A stretch of 64,000 nucleotides of DNA from Haloactinomyces albus. Lineage in GTDB: Bacteria; Actinomycetota; Actinomycetes; Mycobacteriales; Pseudonocardiaceae. The position numbers and the translations under genes are program-made. Position 1 is the stretch's first letter. Each line of letters opens with the position of its first letter. Of this stretch, positions 25,127 to 33,632 are shown piece after piece. The stretch lies in assembly GCF_031458135.1 (NCBI RefSeq), contig NZ_JAVDXW010000001.1, forward strand, positions 3,100,001-3,164,000. The letters run 5' to 3'. The notes under the pieces are model-generated. The model did not search any database and was not told the DNA's origin. It saw nothing but the letters and a program-made list of their open reading frames with translations.

Positions 25127-25458
25127 TCAGCCGTAAAGGTGGTTGGCGTATTCGGGGCCGTAGTAGCGTTCCAGCTCTTCGAGGCTGTCGTCGGGACGGT
25201 CGAGGGCCTTGGCGATCCGTGCGCGCGAGGGGAGTGCCTCGGGAGTCCCGTTTCCGGCTTCCACAGCGCCGACTGCAGGAATGCCTTGGCACAGTGGTGG
25301 AACACCTGCTCGATGTCCACGACGAGGGCCACGGGAGGCCGATGGCCCTGGACGGTCATCTCGTCGAAGAACGGCGCATCGCGCACCGGACGGGCGCGGC
25401 CGTTGATGCGCAATGTGTCACCACGGCCGGGCTGATCGGAGTTGATCAGCACTCGCAT
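25127..25458 (-). pseudogene. Truncated and frameshifted pyridoxamine-5'-phosphate-oxidase-like protein
   Basis: The reading starts mid-protein (PGRGDTLRINGRARPVRDAP, FFDEMTVQGHRPPVALVVDI, EQVFHHCAKAFLQSALW), matching the C-terminal half of flavin-binding PNPOx-like proteins of about 200 residues. The FMN-binding N-terminal half is absent. Near 25250 the frame changes; the better continuation is in another frame (ALPSRARIAKALDRPDDSLE, ELERYYGPEYANHLYG) to 25127. Two lesions make it a pseudogene. Confidence 0.7.
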
Positions 25459-25462
25459 CGTA

Positions 25463-25582
25463 TCAGCGGTGGCGGTTCGACGAATCGTCCGCGCGGCTCG
25501 GCAGTGCCCACAGGAGTACCAACGGGCCGAGGAGCAATGCGGCGGTGAGGAACCACGGCATCAGTACGATCGGAGCGCTCAT
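25463..25582 (-). CDS. Tiny single-pass membrane protein (39 aa)
   Basis: ATG at 25582 encodes MSAPIVLMPWFLTAALLLGP followed by LVLLWALPSRADDSSNRHR: one transmembrane helix with a short polar tail. It ends 5 bp before the PNPOx-like remnant begins, in the same direction. No ribosome-binding site is obvious. Unrecognised. Confidence 0.4.
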   Translation of the reverse strand: MSAPIVLMPWFLTAALLLGPLVLLWALPSRADDSSNRHR

Positions 25583-25706
25583 ACCCGCACCATCGGCCGC
25601 CACGACGGTTCTGTTGAGAGCGGAAGTGTCCCCTTTTCGGGGGAGTCGTGACCACGTGTGGAGAGCCGCGGAGCTGCGGAATGCCGGCCACGATATGCTC
25701 CTGGCT

Positions 25707-26039
25707 CTACGCGCTGCCCGGTATGATCAGTGATCCGGGGGTGCGGTCGTCGGGGAGATCGAGCAGGTCGTCGATCACCTCGCACACGGAGCCGGTGGAC
25801 TGCCAGGACACTCTGGTCGGAGCGAGGATGTTCTCCTCGCTTCCGGGCATCCTGGTGGCCACGACATCGTTTTCGTCCTGCAGGCGGATCGCGTCGATGA
25901 CGTTGTCGTGGGCGCGGACGCCGACCACGGCCAGAATCTCGCCCTGCTCGTCACGCGGGTGCATGAACCGGAAACCCCGTGCGACGAGCCGACGCAGGCG
26001 TTCGTCCGCGGCGGAAGTGGTGTCAGTGGAGGACGTCAT
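25707..26039 (-). CDS. Hypothetical protein coupled to DUF397 gene (110 aa)
   Basis: ATG at 26039 (or GTG 26048) overlaps the end of the DUF397 gene. Soluble alpha/beta protein with RLRRLVARGFRFMHPRDEQG, VVGVRAHDNVIDAIRLQDEN and VCEVIDDLLDLPDDRTPGSL. It probably forms a two-gene unit with DUF397, downstream of the XRE regulator. I recognise no domain. Confidence 0.7.
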   Translation of the reverse strand: MTSSTDTTSAADERLRRLVARGFRFMHPRDEQGEILAVVGVRAHDNVIDAIRLQDENDVVATRMPGSEENILAPTRVSWQSTGSVCEVIDDLLDLPDDRTPGSLIIPGSA

Positions 26040-26262
26040 CGAACTCACCGTCCTTGGCGCCTGCCAGGAAAGCGGCCATCTCGGCGCGGGTGTAGATCAG
26101 CGCGGGGCCATCGGGATGACGTGAGTTGCGCATCGCGATCTCGTCGCCGCCGAGGGAGGCGATCTCCACGCAATTACCGATCGCGCCGCTGCGTGTGCTC
26201 TTGCGCCACGCCGCTCCGGCGAGCAGCGAAGCCGACGTGCTACTGCGAATTTCGTCCGCCAT
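26023..26262 (-). CDS. DUF397 protein (79 aa)
   Basis: Carries the family core GAAWRKSTRSGAIGNCVEIA and GDEIAMRNSRHPDGPALIYT followed by RAEMAAFLAGAKDGEFDD. DUF397 proteins pair with XRE/DUF5753 regulators in actinomycetes (the BldB/WhiJ-like networks of Streptomyces) and are thought to modulate them. The regulator lies 250 bp upstream on the same strand. Its promoter region has TGCACGTGCA palindromes. Confidence 0.92.
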   Translation of the reverse strand: MADEIRSSTSASLLAGAAWRKSTRSGAIGNCVEIASLGGDEIAMRNSRHPDGPALIYTRAEMAAFLAGAKDGEFDDVLH

Positions 26263-26291
26263 GGTTGTCACCTTCTCGACGATCTGCCGGA

Positions 26292-26356
26292 TGCATATGC
26301 ACGTGCATTTGACCGTGCGGATGAATATAACATGGATCACAGCAACTGCACGTGCA
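26292..26356. promoter_or_regulatory. Candidate XRE operators: TGCACGTGCA palindromes upstream of DUF397
   Basis: TGCACGTGCA occurs at 26298-26307 and 26347-26356, and TGCATATGCA at 26292-26301 overlaps the first. The copies are 49 bp apart, near five helical turns. The segment is noticeably AT-richer than its surroundings and lies between the XRE gene and DUF397, as expected for an operator. Binding by the XRE protein is inferred. Confidence 0.5.
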
Positions 26357-26511
26357 CTTGCACAGATGAACCCGTTTGTGGGACTTTCGGCTGTTGCGGA
26401 ACGGACAGCCGGGCAACCGGAAATGGCAGCTGCGGCAGAAGTGTCGGCGTGGACGAAAACGGGCAGGTCCTCGATTCGGCGCCGGAACCGATGTCGGAGA
26501 TGTCGGAGTTG

Positions 26512-27411
26512 TCAGAATTCGGCGCGCATCTTGGTGAGCAACTGCCGGGTCTGCTCGGGAGTCTCGGCATCCACCGCCAACCGATCGAGCACCCTGCTGT
26601 ACAGCTCGATCTCCTCCGGCTTCTCCAGGTAGAGAGCCCCGGAGAGGTGTTCGATGTAGACCAGGTCGGGCAATTCGGACTCGGTGAATCGCAGCAGGCT
26701 GAACGCGCCTTCTGCCGCGTATCCGCTGAGCCGGTACGGCACGACCTGAAGCGTGACATGGGGCAGCTTGGTGATCTCCAGCAGTTGTTCGATCTGGGCC
26801 CGCATCACCTGCCGTCCCCCGATCGGTCGATGCAGCACGGACTCGTCGATCACCGCCCACAGGCGCGGTGCACCCGGTCGAGCGAGTAGTTTCTGGCGGT
26901 GCATGCGCAGGGCGACGCGGCGCTGAACATCCTCGCCTGCCAGCTCCGGGCGACCGTGGCCGGCGACCGCCCGCGCGTAGTCCTCGGTCTGCATCAGGCC
27001 CGGAACGAATTGCAGCTCGTAGGTCTGAATCCGCGAGACCGACTCCTCCAAACCGACGTAGTCCTGGAACCACTCGGGCATCAGATCGGTGTAGCGGTGC
27101 CACCAGCCGGGCTCGTTGGAGCGTTTGACCATGTCGAGAAATCCTTCGCGCTCACCGGCGTCGGTCACCCCGTACATGGTCAGCAGGTCGCTGACGTCGC
27201 GTTCCTTGAAGCTCACCCGGCCGAGTTCGATCCTGCTGATCTTCGACCCCGAAGCGCGGATGGAGTAGCCGGCGTCGGCTCGGGAGATCTCGGCCGCCTC
27301 CCGGAGTCGGCGTAGTTGTGCGCCCAGTACGATGCGCCGAGCTGTGGGGCCGCCGCTGTGCGCATCGGCTTGGCCGCCATCGGCCGAGTCAGGGGAACCA
27401 ACCGTGGCCAT
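26512..27411 (-). CDS. XRE-family regulator with DUF5753 domain (299 aa)
   Basis: HTH at residues about 28-85 (LGAQLRRLREAAEISRADAG, IRASGSKISRIELGRVSFKE). The DUF5753 region follows (IQTYELQFVPGLMQTEDYAR, WAVIDESVLHRPIGGRQVMR, LPHVTLQVVPYRLSGYAAEG) to MRAEF. GGGAGGAG lies 4 nt before the ATG at 27411; the upstream GTG at 27441 would lack this. It works with the DUF397 protein downstream and is divergent from the methyltransferase at 27608. Confidence 0.94.
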   Translation of the reverse strand: MATVGSPDSADGGQADAHSGGPTARRIVLGAQLRRLREAAEISRADAGYSIRASGSKISRIELGRVSFKERDVSDLLTMYGVTDAGEREGFLDMVKRSNEPGWWHRYTDLMPEWFQDYVGLEESVSRIQTYELQFVPGLMQTEDYARAVAGHGRPELAGEDVQRRVALRMHRQKLLARPGAPRLWAVIDESVLHRPIGGRQVMRAQIEQLLEITKLPHVTLQVVPYRLSGYAAEGAFSLLRFTESELPDLVYIEHLSGALYLEKPEEIELYSRVLDRLAVDAETPEQTRQLLTKMRAEF

Positions 27412-27607
27412 TGCTGCTCCTCCCGTGCGTGCTGCGGTCACGCGGGTCCGTACTGCGCCGGTCCAGTACCGGACGAGGTTCGATCATTGCCTGCTATCGC
27501 GGTGGTCCGCGACGAATTGCCACAGTCGCATTTACCGTTCGCGTTTGGGGACCTACGCTCAGTGCGCCGTGATCAATACCCGTACCTTAACGCCTTGAGA
27601 GGCCCCG

Positions 27608-28444
27608 ATGCCCGCTAGCAACTTCCCGACCGACGAGGCGGCCCCCGTCCACATCGACACCACCAAGGCGAGCATCGCCAGGGTCTACGACGCGTTTCTG
27701 CACGGCAAGGACAACTATGAGGTCGATCGTGAGGTCTTCCGGCGAGTTCAGCGGGTTGCGCCGGAAGCAGCTACTCTCGCCTGGGACAATCGGGACTTTT
27801 TGATCCGTGTCACTCGTTTCATCGCCAGCCAGACCGGCGTGGCCCAGTTCCTCGACTGTGGATCGGGGCTGCCGACCGCGGAGAACACCCACCAGGTCGC
27901 CCAGCGACTGCAACCGGATGCGCGCGTGGTGTACGTCGACAACGATCCCGTGGTGCTCGCGCACGGGCGGGCGCTGCTCGAGGAGAACGATCAGACCCAC
28001 TTCACCGCGGCCGAGATCTTCGAGCCCCGCGAGGTCCTCGAGGACGAGGTCGTACGCAAACACCTCGACTTCTCCGAGCCGATCGCACTGTTCCAGCTCG
28101 GCACGTTGCATCACTACGACGGCGAGCGCAGCCCGGCCGACATCATGCGCGAGTACATCGATGCCCTGCCCTCGGGGTCCTATGTGGCGCTGAGCCACTT
28201 CTTCGATCCCGAGACCGATGAGTACAGCGATCTCGCCCGCCGGATGGAGGAGACCTTCCTGCACAGCCCGATGGGAACCGGGGTGTTCCGTACCCGCGCC
28301 CGGATCGAGGGGATGTTCCCCGGCCTCGAGCTCGTCGAGCCCGGCCTGACGTTGTGCGCCGACTGGTGGCCGGACGGCCCGCGGCTCAAGCAGTTGGATT
28401 CGGTGTCGCACTGCATCGTCGGTGCCGTCGGCCGCAAACCCTGA
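27608..28444 (+). CDS. SAM-dependent methyltransferase of the DUF574 / Methyltransf_19 family (278 aa)
   Basis: Predicted class I methyltransferase of unknown substrate. Family marks: TTKASIARVYDAFLHGKDNY near the N-terminus, the SAM-binding VAQFLDCGSGLPTAENTHQV, acidic VVYVDNDPVVLAHGRALL, and C-terminal LTLCADWWPDGP. In actinomycetes this family is repeatedly found divergent from XRE/DUF5753 genes, as here with 196 bp between the starts, so shared control is likely. Two large palindromes follow its stop. Confidence 0.9.
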   Translation: MPASNFPTDEAAPVHIDTTKASIARVYDAFLHGKDNYEVDREVFRRVQRVAPEAATLAWDNRDFLIRVTRFIASQTGVAQFLDCGSGLPTAENTHQVAQRLQPDARVVYVDNDPVVLAHGRALLEENDQTHFTAAEIFEPREVLEDEVVRKHLDFSEPIALFQLGTLHHYDGERSPADIMREYIDALPSGSYVALSHFFDPETDEYSDLARRMEETFLHSPMGTGVFRTRARIEGMFPGLELVEPGLTLCADWWPDGPRLKQLDSVSHCIVGAVGRKP

Positions 28445-28473
28445 CGTCACCGTAGCCTCGCCCGAGCAAAAAA

Positions 28474-28549
28474 TGCAGTTTCGCGCGAAACTGCAAAAAT
28501 CGAGTGAGGGTCGCCCCGTACCGATTCCTGCCCGATATCGGGCAGGAAT
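28474..28549. repeat. Two perfect palindromes (22 bp and 26 bp)
   Basis: At 28474-28495 the half-site TGCAGTTTCGC is followed directly by its reverse complement. At 28524-28549 the half-site ATTCCTGCCCGAT is followed directly by its reverse complement. With no loop they are better operators than terminators, and no T tract follows. They lie between the methyltransferase and the small gene at 28588. Confidence 0.9.
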
Positions 28550-28587
28550 ATTGCCTTTGAACGTGGCCGCTGCCAGTCTTCGAAGCC

Positions 28588-28857
28588 ATGAACCAGTGGG
28601 TCCCGGCCGAGTTGGTCCGTCACGTGGCCGAATCCACCGGACTGCCGCCATCCACTGCGGCTCGCGTCGCCGCCGATGTCATCGCGTACTTCGACGAAAC
28701 CACCGAGCAATACGTGCGGCGCAGGCACGCCGAGCTGCAGCGGCGCGGCTACAGGAACGCCGAGGTATGGACGGCGATCACCGCGGAGCTCGCACAACGC
28801 CCGGTTGCTCCGCCGGAGCTGTCCGAACGCCGCCTCCGGCGCATCGTCTACGGCTGA
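28588..28857 (+). CDS. Small hypothetical protein upstream of glmS (89 aa)
   Basis: MNQWVPAELVRHVAESTGLP begins at ATG 28588. An all-helical protein (STAARVAADVIAYFDETTEQ, YVRRRHAELQRRGYRNAEVW) with an ATP-cone-like or HTH-like feel but no firm family. Only 21 bp separate it from glmS, so the two are likely co-transcribed. Palindromes at 28474-28549 may control both. Confidence 0.65.
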   Translation: MNQWVPAELVRHVAESTGLPPSTAARVAADVIAYFDETTEQYVRRRHAELQRRGYRNAEVWTAITAELAQRPVAPPELSERRLRRIVYG

Positions 28858-28878
28858 GCCGAGCGGAAAGGGATAGCC

Positions 28879-30705
28879 ATGTGCGGAATCGTCGGTTATG
28901 TCGGCAGCCGGGAAAGTACTCCGATCCTCATCGAGGGCCTGCACCGGCTGGAGTACCGGGGCTACGACTCGGCCGGATTGGCGGTGGCCCGGCGAGGCCG
29001 CCTGCGGGTCACCAAAACCGCCGGATGTGTGCAGGACCTGCGGGACCGGCTCGGCAAGAACACCACGGGGACGGTGGGTCTCGCGCACACGCGGTGGGCC
29101 ACACACGGAGAGCCGAGCGATCTCAACGCTCATCCCCATGTGGACCCCGGCGGACGCATCGCCGTCGTGCACAACGGAGTCCTCGAGAACGCGGAACCAC
29201 TCCGGAAAAAGTTGATCGACGACGGCGTGCAGCTCGCCTCGGACACCGACACCGAGATCCTGGCCCACCTGATCGCTGCGACGGTGGATGCCGGTGGCGC
29301 ATCACTGGAGGACGCGGTCCGCGCCGTTCTGCAGCGCGTCGAGGGAACCTACGGGTTGCTCGTGCTCGATGCCCGCAATCCGCGTGAACTGGTGGTGGCC
29401 CGCAACGGGAGTCCGATCGTGCTCGGCATCGGCGACGGTGAGATGTTCGCCACCTCCGATATGGCCGCACTGGTGCGGCACACCAACCGCATGGTCCACC
29501 TGGATGACGGTGAGCTCGCCACCATCAGCGCCGATGCCTACCGAACCAGCACCATGCAGGCCGACCCCACGGACAAGGTCCCGGCGGCCGTCGACCTGGC
29601 CGACGAGGACTACCAGCTGAACGGCTTCCCCGATTTCATGCGCAAGGAGATCCACGACCAGACCAGGGCCGGTCACCGTGCACTGCGTGGGCGACTCGAC
29701 GAGCGGTTCGCCACGGCACGCCTCGACGGTCTCGGCCTGGATGCCCGGGAACTGCGCGCTGTCCGACGGGTGAAGTTCCTCGGCTGCGGATCGGCCTACT
29801 ACGCGGGACAGCTCGGTGCCAACCTCGTCGAGGAACTGGCCCGGCTGCCCGCCGACGCCGAACCGGCCTCGGAGTTCCGCTACCGCAATCCCGTCATCGA
29901 GGAGGGCACGCTCTACGTCGCCGTCAGCCAGTCCGGTGAAACCCTGGACACGCTCGCGGCCGTCCAGGAGCTCAAGCGCAAGGGCGGTCAGGTGGTCGGC
30001 CTGGTCAACGCGGTCGGCAGTGCCATCGCCAGGGAATGCGGCAGCGGCGTCTTCCTCCATGCGGGGCCGGAAGTGTCCGTGGCCTCGACCAAGGCCGTCA
30101 CGAACATGTCCCTGTCCTTCGCGCTGTTGGCGCTGCTGCTCGGCCGGGTACGCGATCTTTCGATGGCGCACGGCAGGCGGCTCGTGGCTGCGCTCGCGGC
30201 GATTCCCGATCGAATCACGGACGTCCTGGCAGCGGAAGAGCAGGCAATCGCAGCCGCCGAGCGCTATGCCGGTACCGAGCACATGTTCTTCGTGGGACGG
30301 GTCCGTGGCTGGCCGGTCGCTCGTGAGGGCGCCCAGAAGCTCAAGGAGATCTCCTACGTCCACGCCGAAGCCTACGAGGCGGCCGAGCTCAAGCACGGGC
30401 CGCTGGCGCTGATCGATCACACCATGCCTTCGGTGGTGATCGTCCCCGACGACGAGCTGCTGGCCAAGAACATCGGCACGATCGAGCAGATCAGGGCCAG
30501 GAACGGCCCGGTCATCGCGATCACGAACGCGGACCTGCCGGAAGGTCTCGCCGAGACGGTGATCCGGCTTCCGCGTGGTGAGCCGGAACTCGATCCGATC
30601 CTGTTCACGGTCCCGCTCCAGCTGTTCGCGTATCACCTGGCCACCGCACTGGGACGGAATGTCGACAAGCCGCGCAACCTGGCCAAGAGCGTGACGGTCG
30701 AATGA
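28879..30705 (+). CDS. glmS: Glutamine-fructose-6-phosphate aminotransferase, isomerising (608 aa)
   Basis: Makes glucosamine-6-phosphate from fructose-6-phosphate and glutamine, the entry to UDP-GlcNAc for peptidoglycan and mycothiol. Cys2 is the glutaminase nucleophile (MCGIVGYVGSRESTPILIEG); HTRWATHGEPSDLNAHPH is the glutamine-binding part. Two SIS domains follow (FLGCGSAYYAGQLGANLVEE, VSQSGETLDTLAAVQELKRK, SVASTKAVTNMSLSFALLAL), with the C-terminal AYHLATALGRNVDKPRNLAK loop. Full family length. No glmS ribozyme was seen upstream. Confidence 0.97.
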   Translation: MCGIVGYVGSRESTPILIEGLHRLEYRGYDSAGLAVARRGRLRVTKTAGCVQDLRDRLGKNTTGTVGLAHTRWATHGEPSDLNAHPHVDPGGRIAVVHNGVLENAEPLRKKLIDDGVQLASDTDTEILAHLIAATVDAGGASLEDAVRAVLQRVEGTYGLLVLDARNPRELVVARNGSPIVLGIGDGEMFATSDMAALVRHTNRMVHLDDGELATISADAYRTSTMQADPTDKVPAAVDLADEDYQLNGFPDFMRKEIHDQTRAGHRALRGRLDERFATARLDGLGLDARELRAVRRVKFLGCGSAYYAGQLGANLVEELARLPADAEPASEFRYRNPVIEEGTLYVAVSQSGETLDTLAAVQELKRKGGQVVGLVNAVGSAIARECGSGVFLHAGPEVSVASTKAVTNMSLSFALLALLLGRVRDLSMAHGRRLVAALAAIPDRITDVLAAEEQAIAAAERYAGTEHMFFVGRVRGWPVAREGAQKLKEISYVHAEAYEAAELKHGPLALIDHTMPSVVIVPDDELLAKNIGTIEQIRARNGPVIAITNADLPEGLAETVIRLPRGEPELDPILFTVPLQLFAYHLATALGRNVDKPRNLAKSVTVE

Positions 30706-30737
30706 ACGGTTGACAGTGCACTAGACTCGCGGTCGCC

Positions 30738-30822
30738 ACGGGAGTCCAGTGTGCTGGGCTGAGAGGAGGGTGCAGGAGCCCTCGACCGTCCACCTGAACC
30801 GGATCATGCCGGCGCAGGGAGG
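30738..30822 (+). promoter_or_regulatory. TPP riboswitch (THI element)
   Basis: The leader of the thiamine transporter operon contains the conserved THI-box blocks: GGGCTGAGAGG for the pyrimidine-sensing side and ACCTGAACCGGATCATGCCG then GGCGCAGGGAGG for the pyrophosphate-sensing side, with pairing GGGAGTCC flank. TAGACT (30722-30727) is a reasonable -10 box placing the start near 30734. Thiamine pyrophosphate binding is known to shut off such operons in bacteria. Confidence 0.93.
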
Positions 30823-30873
30823 CGCTGCGATCAGCTCGACGTGCGCACGCGTGGCATGATCTCGGGAGGATCG

Positions 30874-31932
30874 TTGAACCGTTTGCTGCGCCGTTCGGCT
30901 CGGCTCGCGGGTGTGGTCGTCGTGGCCGCACTCACCGCAGGCTGCTCTCTCATCGGTGCCCAGGGCAGTGAGCAGGGCACGCGCACGGTCACCCTGGTGA
31001 CCCACGACTCGTTCGCCGTCGCCGACGAGACGCTGGCGAACTTCGAGCGCCGTTCCGGAATCGAGGTGACGATCCAGCGCCGTGGTGATGCGGGCGCGCT
31101 GACCAACAAGCTGGTGTTGACCAAGGCGAACCCGATCGGCGATGTCGCCTACGGCATCGATTCGACCTTCGCCTCGCGGGCGCTGGACGAGGGTGTCTTC
31201 GTGCCCTACGAGCCCGCCGGGGCGAAGAAGATCCCCCAGCGCTACTCGATTGGTTCCGGTAACCGGCTGACTCCCATCGATGCCGGCGACGTGTGCGTCA
31301 ACATCGACACCCGGTGGTTCGCCGAGCACCGGATCCCCGAGCCGACGAGCCTGCGCGACCTGACCGAACCGCGCTACCGGGGACTGCTCGCCGTCCCGAG
31401 CCCGGCGACGTCCTCGCCGGGACTGGCGTTCCTGCTCAACACCATCACCACGTTCGGCGAGTCCGGTTGGAAGGAGTACTGGCGCGGTCTGGTCGCCAAC
31501 GACGTGCGAATCACCTCCGGGTGGCAGCAGGCGTACAACCAGGACTTCTCCGGGTCCGCAGGCCGGGGCTCGCGCCCGATCGTGCTGTCCTACGCGTCCT
31601 CACCCGCCGCCGAGGTGCGACCGGATGGCACCTCGCGCACCCGAGCACTGCTCGACACCTGCTATCGGCAGGTCGAGTACGCCGGGGTACTGGCGGGAGC
31701 CGAACATCCCGAGGCGGCACGCGCGGTGATGGATTTCCTGGTTTCGCGGCGGTTCCAGGCACAGGTCTCCGAGCAGATGTACGTCTATCCGGTGGTGCGG
31801 GGAGTGGCACTGCCGGAGAGCTGGCAGAAAGTGGCTCCCCGGCCGCAGCGGCCGGCCGAGATGAGCCCCGACCGGATCGAGCGGAACCGGCAGCGCTGGG
31901 TGCAGCAGTGGCGCACCCTGGTTCGGGGCTGA
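30874..31932 (+). CDS. thiB: Thiamine ABC transporter substrate-binding lipoprotein (352 aa)
   Basis: Captures thiamine or a phosphate ester outside the membrane. TTG at 30874 is preferred because GGGAGGA lies 3 nt upstream and it begins the signal peptide (LLRRSARLAGVVVVAALTAG, Cys); 30841 or 30856 are alternatives. The periplasmic-binding fold reads VTLVTHDSFAVADETLANFE, NPIGDVAYGIDSTFASRALD, VCVNIDTRWFAEHRIPEPTS and SPGLAFLLNTITTFGE, matching ThiB/TbpA. It is followed 3 bp later by the permease and lies behind a TPP riboswitch. Confidence 0.93.
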   Translation: MNRLLRRSARLAGVVVVAALTAGCSLIGAQGSEQGTRTVTLVTHDSFAVADETLANFERRSGIEVTIQRRGDAGALTNKLVLTKANPIGDVAYGIDSTFASRALDEGVFVPYEPAGAKKIPQRYSIGSGNRLTPIDAGDVCVNIDTRWFAEHRIPEPTSLRDLTEPRYRGLLAVPSPATSSPGLAFLLNTITTFGESGWKEYWRGLVANDVRITSGWQQAYNQDFSGSAGRGSRPIVLSYASSPAAEVRPDGTSRTRALLDTCYRQVEYAGVLAGAEHPEAARAVMDFLVSRRFQAQVSEQMYVYPVVRGVALPESWQKVAPRPQRPAEMSPDRIERNRQRWVQQWRTLVRG

Positions 31933-31934
31933 CG

Positions 31935-33632
31935 GTGGCGGTTCTCGGGAAAACCGCGCCGTCGAAAAACGTGCCGCCGAGGACCACCTCGGCCAACGGA
32001 GCCGGTCCCCGCTCCGGTTCGTCCGGGCATCGGAAGTACTCCATCGCCCTGGGGATGGCCGCGACCGCTGTCCTGGGGTTTCTGGGGTTGTTTTTCGCCT
32101 GGCCGGTCGTGGCGATCATCGGGCTCGGGCTCGACGGTGGTGTGGCCGAGGTGCTCACCAGCGCCCGGACCTGGGATCTCGTCGCCTTCACCCTGGGGCA
32201 GGCTGCCGTGTCGACGGTGCTGGCGCTGTTGGCCGGTATGCCGGTGGCCTATGTGCTGGCACGCGTCGCGGTGCCCGGAAAGACACTGCTGCGCGCGGTG
32301 GTCACGGTCCCGTTCGTACTGCCGACGCTCGTGGTGGGGATGGCGTTCCGCGCGCTTCTCGGTGCCGAGGGCGGCGGCGGTGCTTCCGGCCTGCTGGGGA
32401 TCGTGCTGGCCAACGCGTTCTTCAATGTCTCGGTCGTGGCCCGGACCGTGGGAGGACTGTGGACGCATCTCGATCGACGCACCGAGGACGCCGCCCGCTC
32501 GCTCGGGGCGTCCCGCCTGCGGGCGTTCATCTCGGTGACCCTGCCCGCACTGCGGCCCGCCCTGGGATCGGCGATGGCGATCGTGTTCCTGTTCTGCTCC
32601 ACCAGTTTCGGTGTCGTGCTCGTCCTCGGTGGCGGCACCTACCGGACCCTGGAAACCGAGATCTACCTGCGTACCGTGCGCCTGCTCGACCTGTCCGGGG
32701 CGGCGGCACTGTCGTTGCTGCAACTCGCGGCGGTGCTGGCTGCGCTGGTGATCGCCGCGGTGGCGCGGCGGCGCCGGGAGGCGGCGCTGCGGTTGCGCAG
32801 CGCAGGCGACACCGCGCGGCGACCCCAGGGGGCGGAATGGTGCGTGGTGGGAGCAGCGGTCCTGGTGGTACTGGGATTGCTGGTCCCCATCGCGGGTCTC
32901 CTCGCCCGCTCGGTGTCCACCCGTGACGGCTGGAGTCTGGCGGGCTATCGGGCCCTGGCCGGGAGCGGGGACAACGGCACGCTCGCGGTATCGGGTTGGG
33001 AGGCCGCCTGGAACTCCCTGCGTACGGCGGCCGACGCGACCTGGATGGCGCTGCTGCTGGGTATCCTCGCCTCCATTGTGCTGGTCGGGCTCCGGCGCCG
33101 TGTCGCGGCGGAGATGATGGATGCGGCCCTGATGCTGCCGCTGGGAGTCTCGGCGGTGACGGTCGGTTTCGGCTACCTGATCACCTTGGACACACTGCCC
33201 GGTGACCTGCGCACCTCGCCACTGCTCGTGCCGTTCGCGCAGGCACTGTTGGTGACCCCGCTGGTCATCCGCATGGTGCTGCCGGTGCTGCGGTCGATCG
33301 ACGGGAGGCTGCGGGAGGCCGCGGCAACGCTCGGTGCGAGCCCGTGGCGGGTGAGGTGGGAGATCGATGCCCCGTTGGCTGCGCGGGCCGTGCTGGCCGC
33401 AGCCGGATTCGGGTTCGTCGTCGCTCTCGGTGAGTTCGGCGCCACCAGTTTCCTGGCCAGACCCGAGGCGCCGACCCTGCCGGTGGTGATCGCCCGGTTG
33501 CTCGCGCGGCCCGGCGAGCTGAACCTTCAGATGGCCTACGCCGCATGTGCCCTGTTGATGCTGGTCACCGCGCTCGCCGTGCTCGTCATCGAGCGCATGC
33601 GAGTGCGTACCGAGACGGTGGGAGAGTTCTAG
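31935..33632 (+). CDS. thiP: Thiamine ABC transporter permease (565 aa)
   Basis: Double-length inner-membrane channel with two permease halves. GTG at 31935, 3 nt after the thiB stop. The first half carries VLALLAGMPVAYVLARVAVP, the EAA-loop TEDAARSLGASRLRAFISVT and LFCSTSFGVVLVLGGGTYRT. The second half has a matching LREAAATLGASPWRVRWEID loop and GFGFVVALGEFGATSFLARP. About 12 TM segments. The length and two EAA loops are as expected for ThiP. Confidence 0.93.
   Translation: MAVLGKTAPSKNVPPRTTSANGAGPRSGSSGHRKYSIALGMAATAVLGFLGLFFAWPVVAIIGLGLDGGVAEVLTSARTWDLVAFTLGQAAVSTVLALLAGMPVAYVLARVAVPGKTLLRAVVTVPFVLPTLVVGMAFRALLGAEGGGGASGLLGIVLANAFFNVSVVARTVGGLWTHLDRRTEDAARSLGASRLRAFISVTLPALRPALGSAMAIVFLFCSTSFGVVLVLGGGTYRTLETEIYLRTVRLLDLSGAAALSLLQLAAVLAALVIAAVARRRREAALRLRSAGDTARRPQGAEWCVVGAAVLVVLGLLVPIAGLLARSVSTRDGWSLAGYRALAGSGDNGTLAVSGWEAAWNSLRTAADATWMALLLGILASIVLVGLRRRVAAEMMDAALMLPLGVSAVTVGFGYLITLDTLPGDLRTSPLLVPFAQALLVTPLVIRMVLPVLRSIDGRLREAAATLGASPWRVRWEIDAPLAARAVLAAAGFGFVVALGEFGATSFLARPEAPTLPVVIARLLARPGELNLQMAYAACALLMLVTALAVLVIERMRVRTETVGEF

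Noticed and set aside
30699-30716. TTGACA at 30710-30715 as -35 box for the thiamine operon
   Set aside because: It is only 6 bp from the better placed -10 box TAGACT, so the two cannot belong to one normal promoter.
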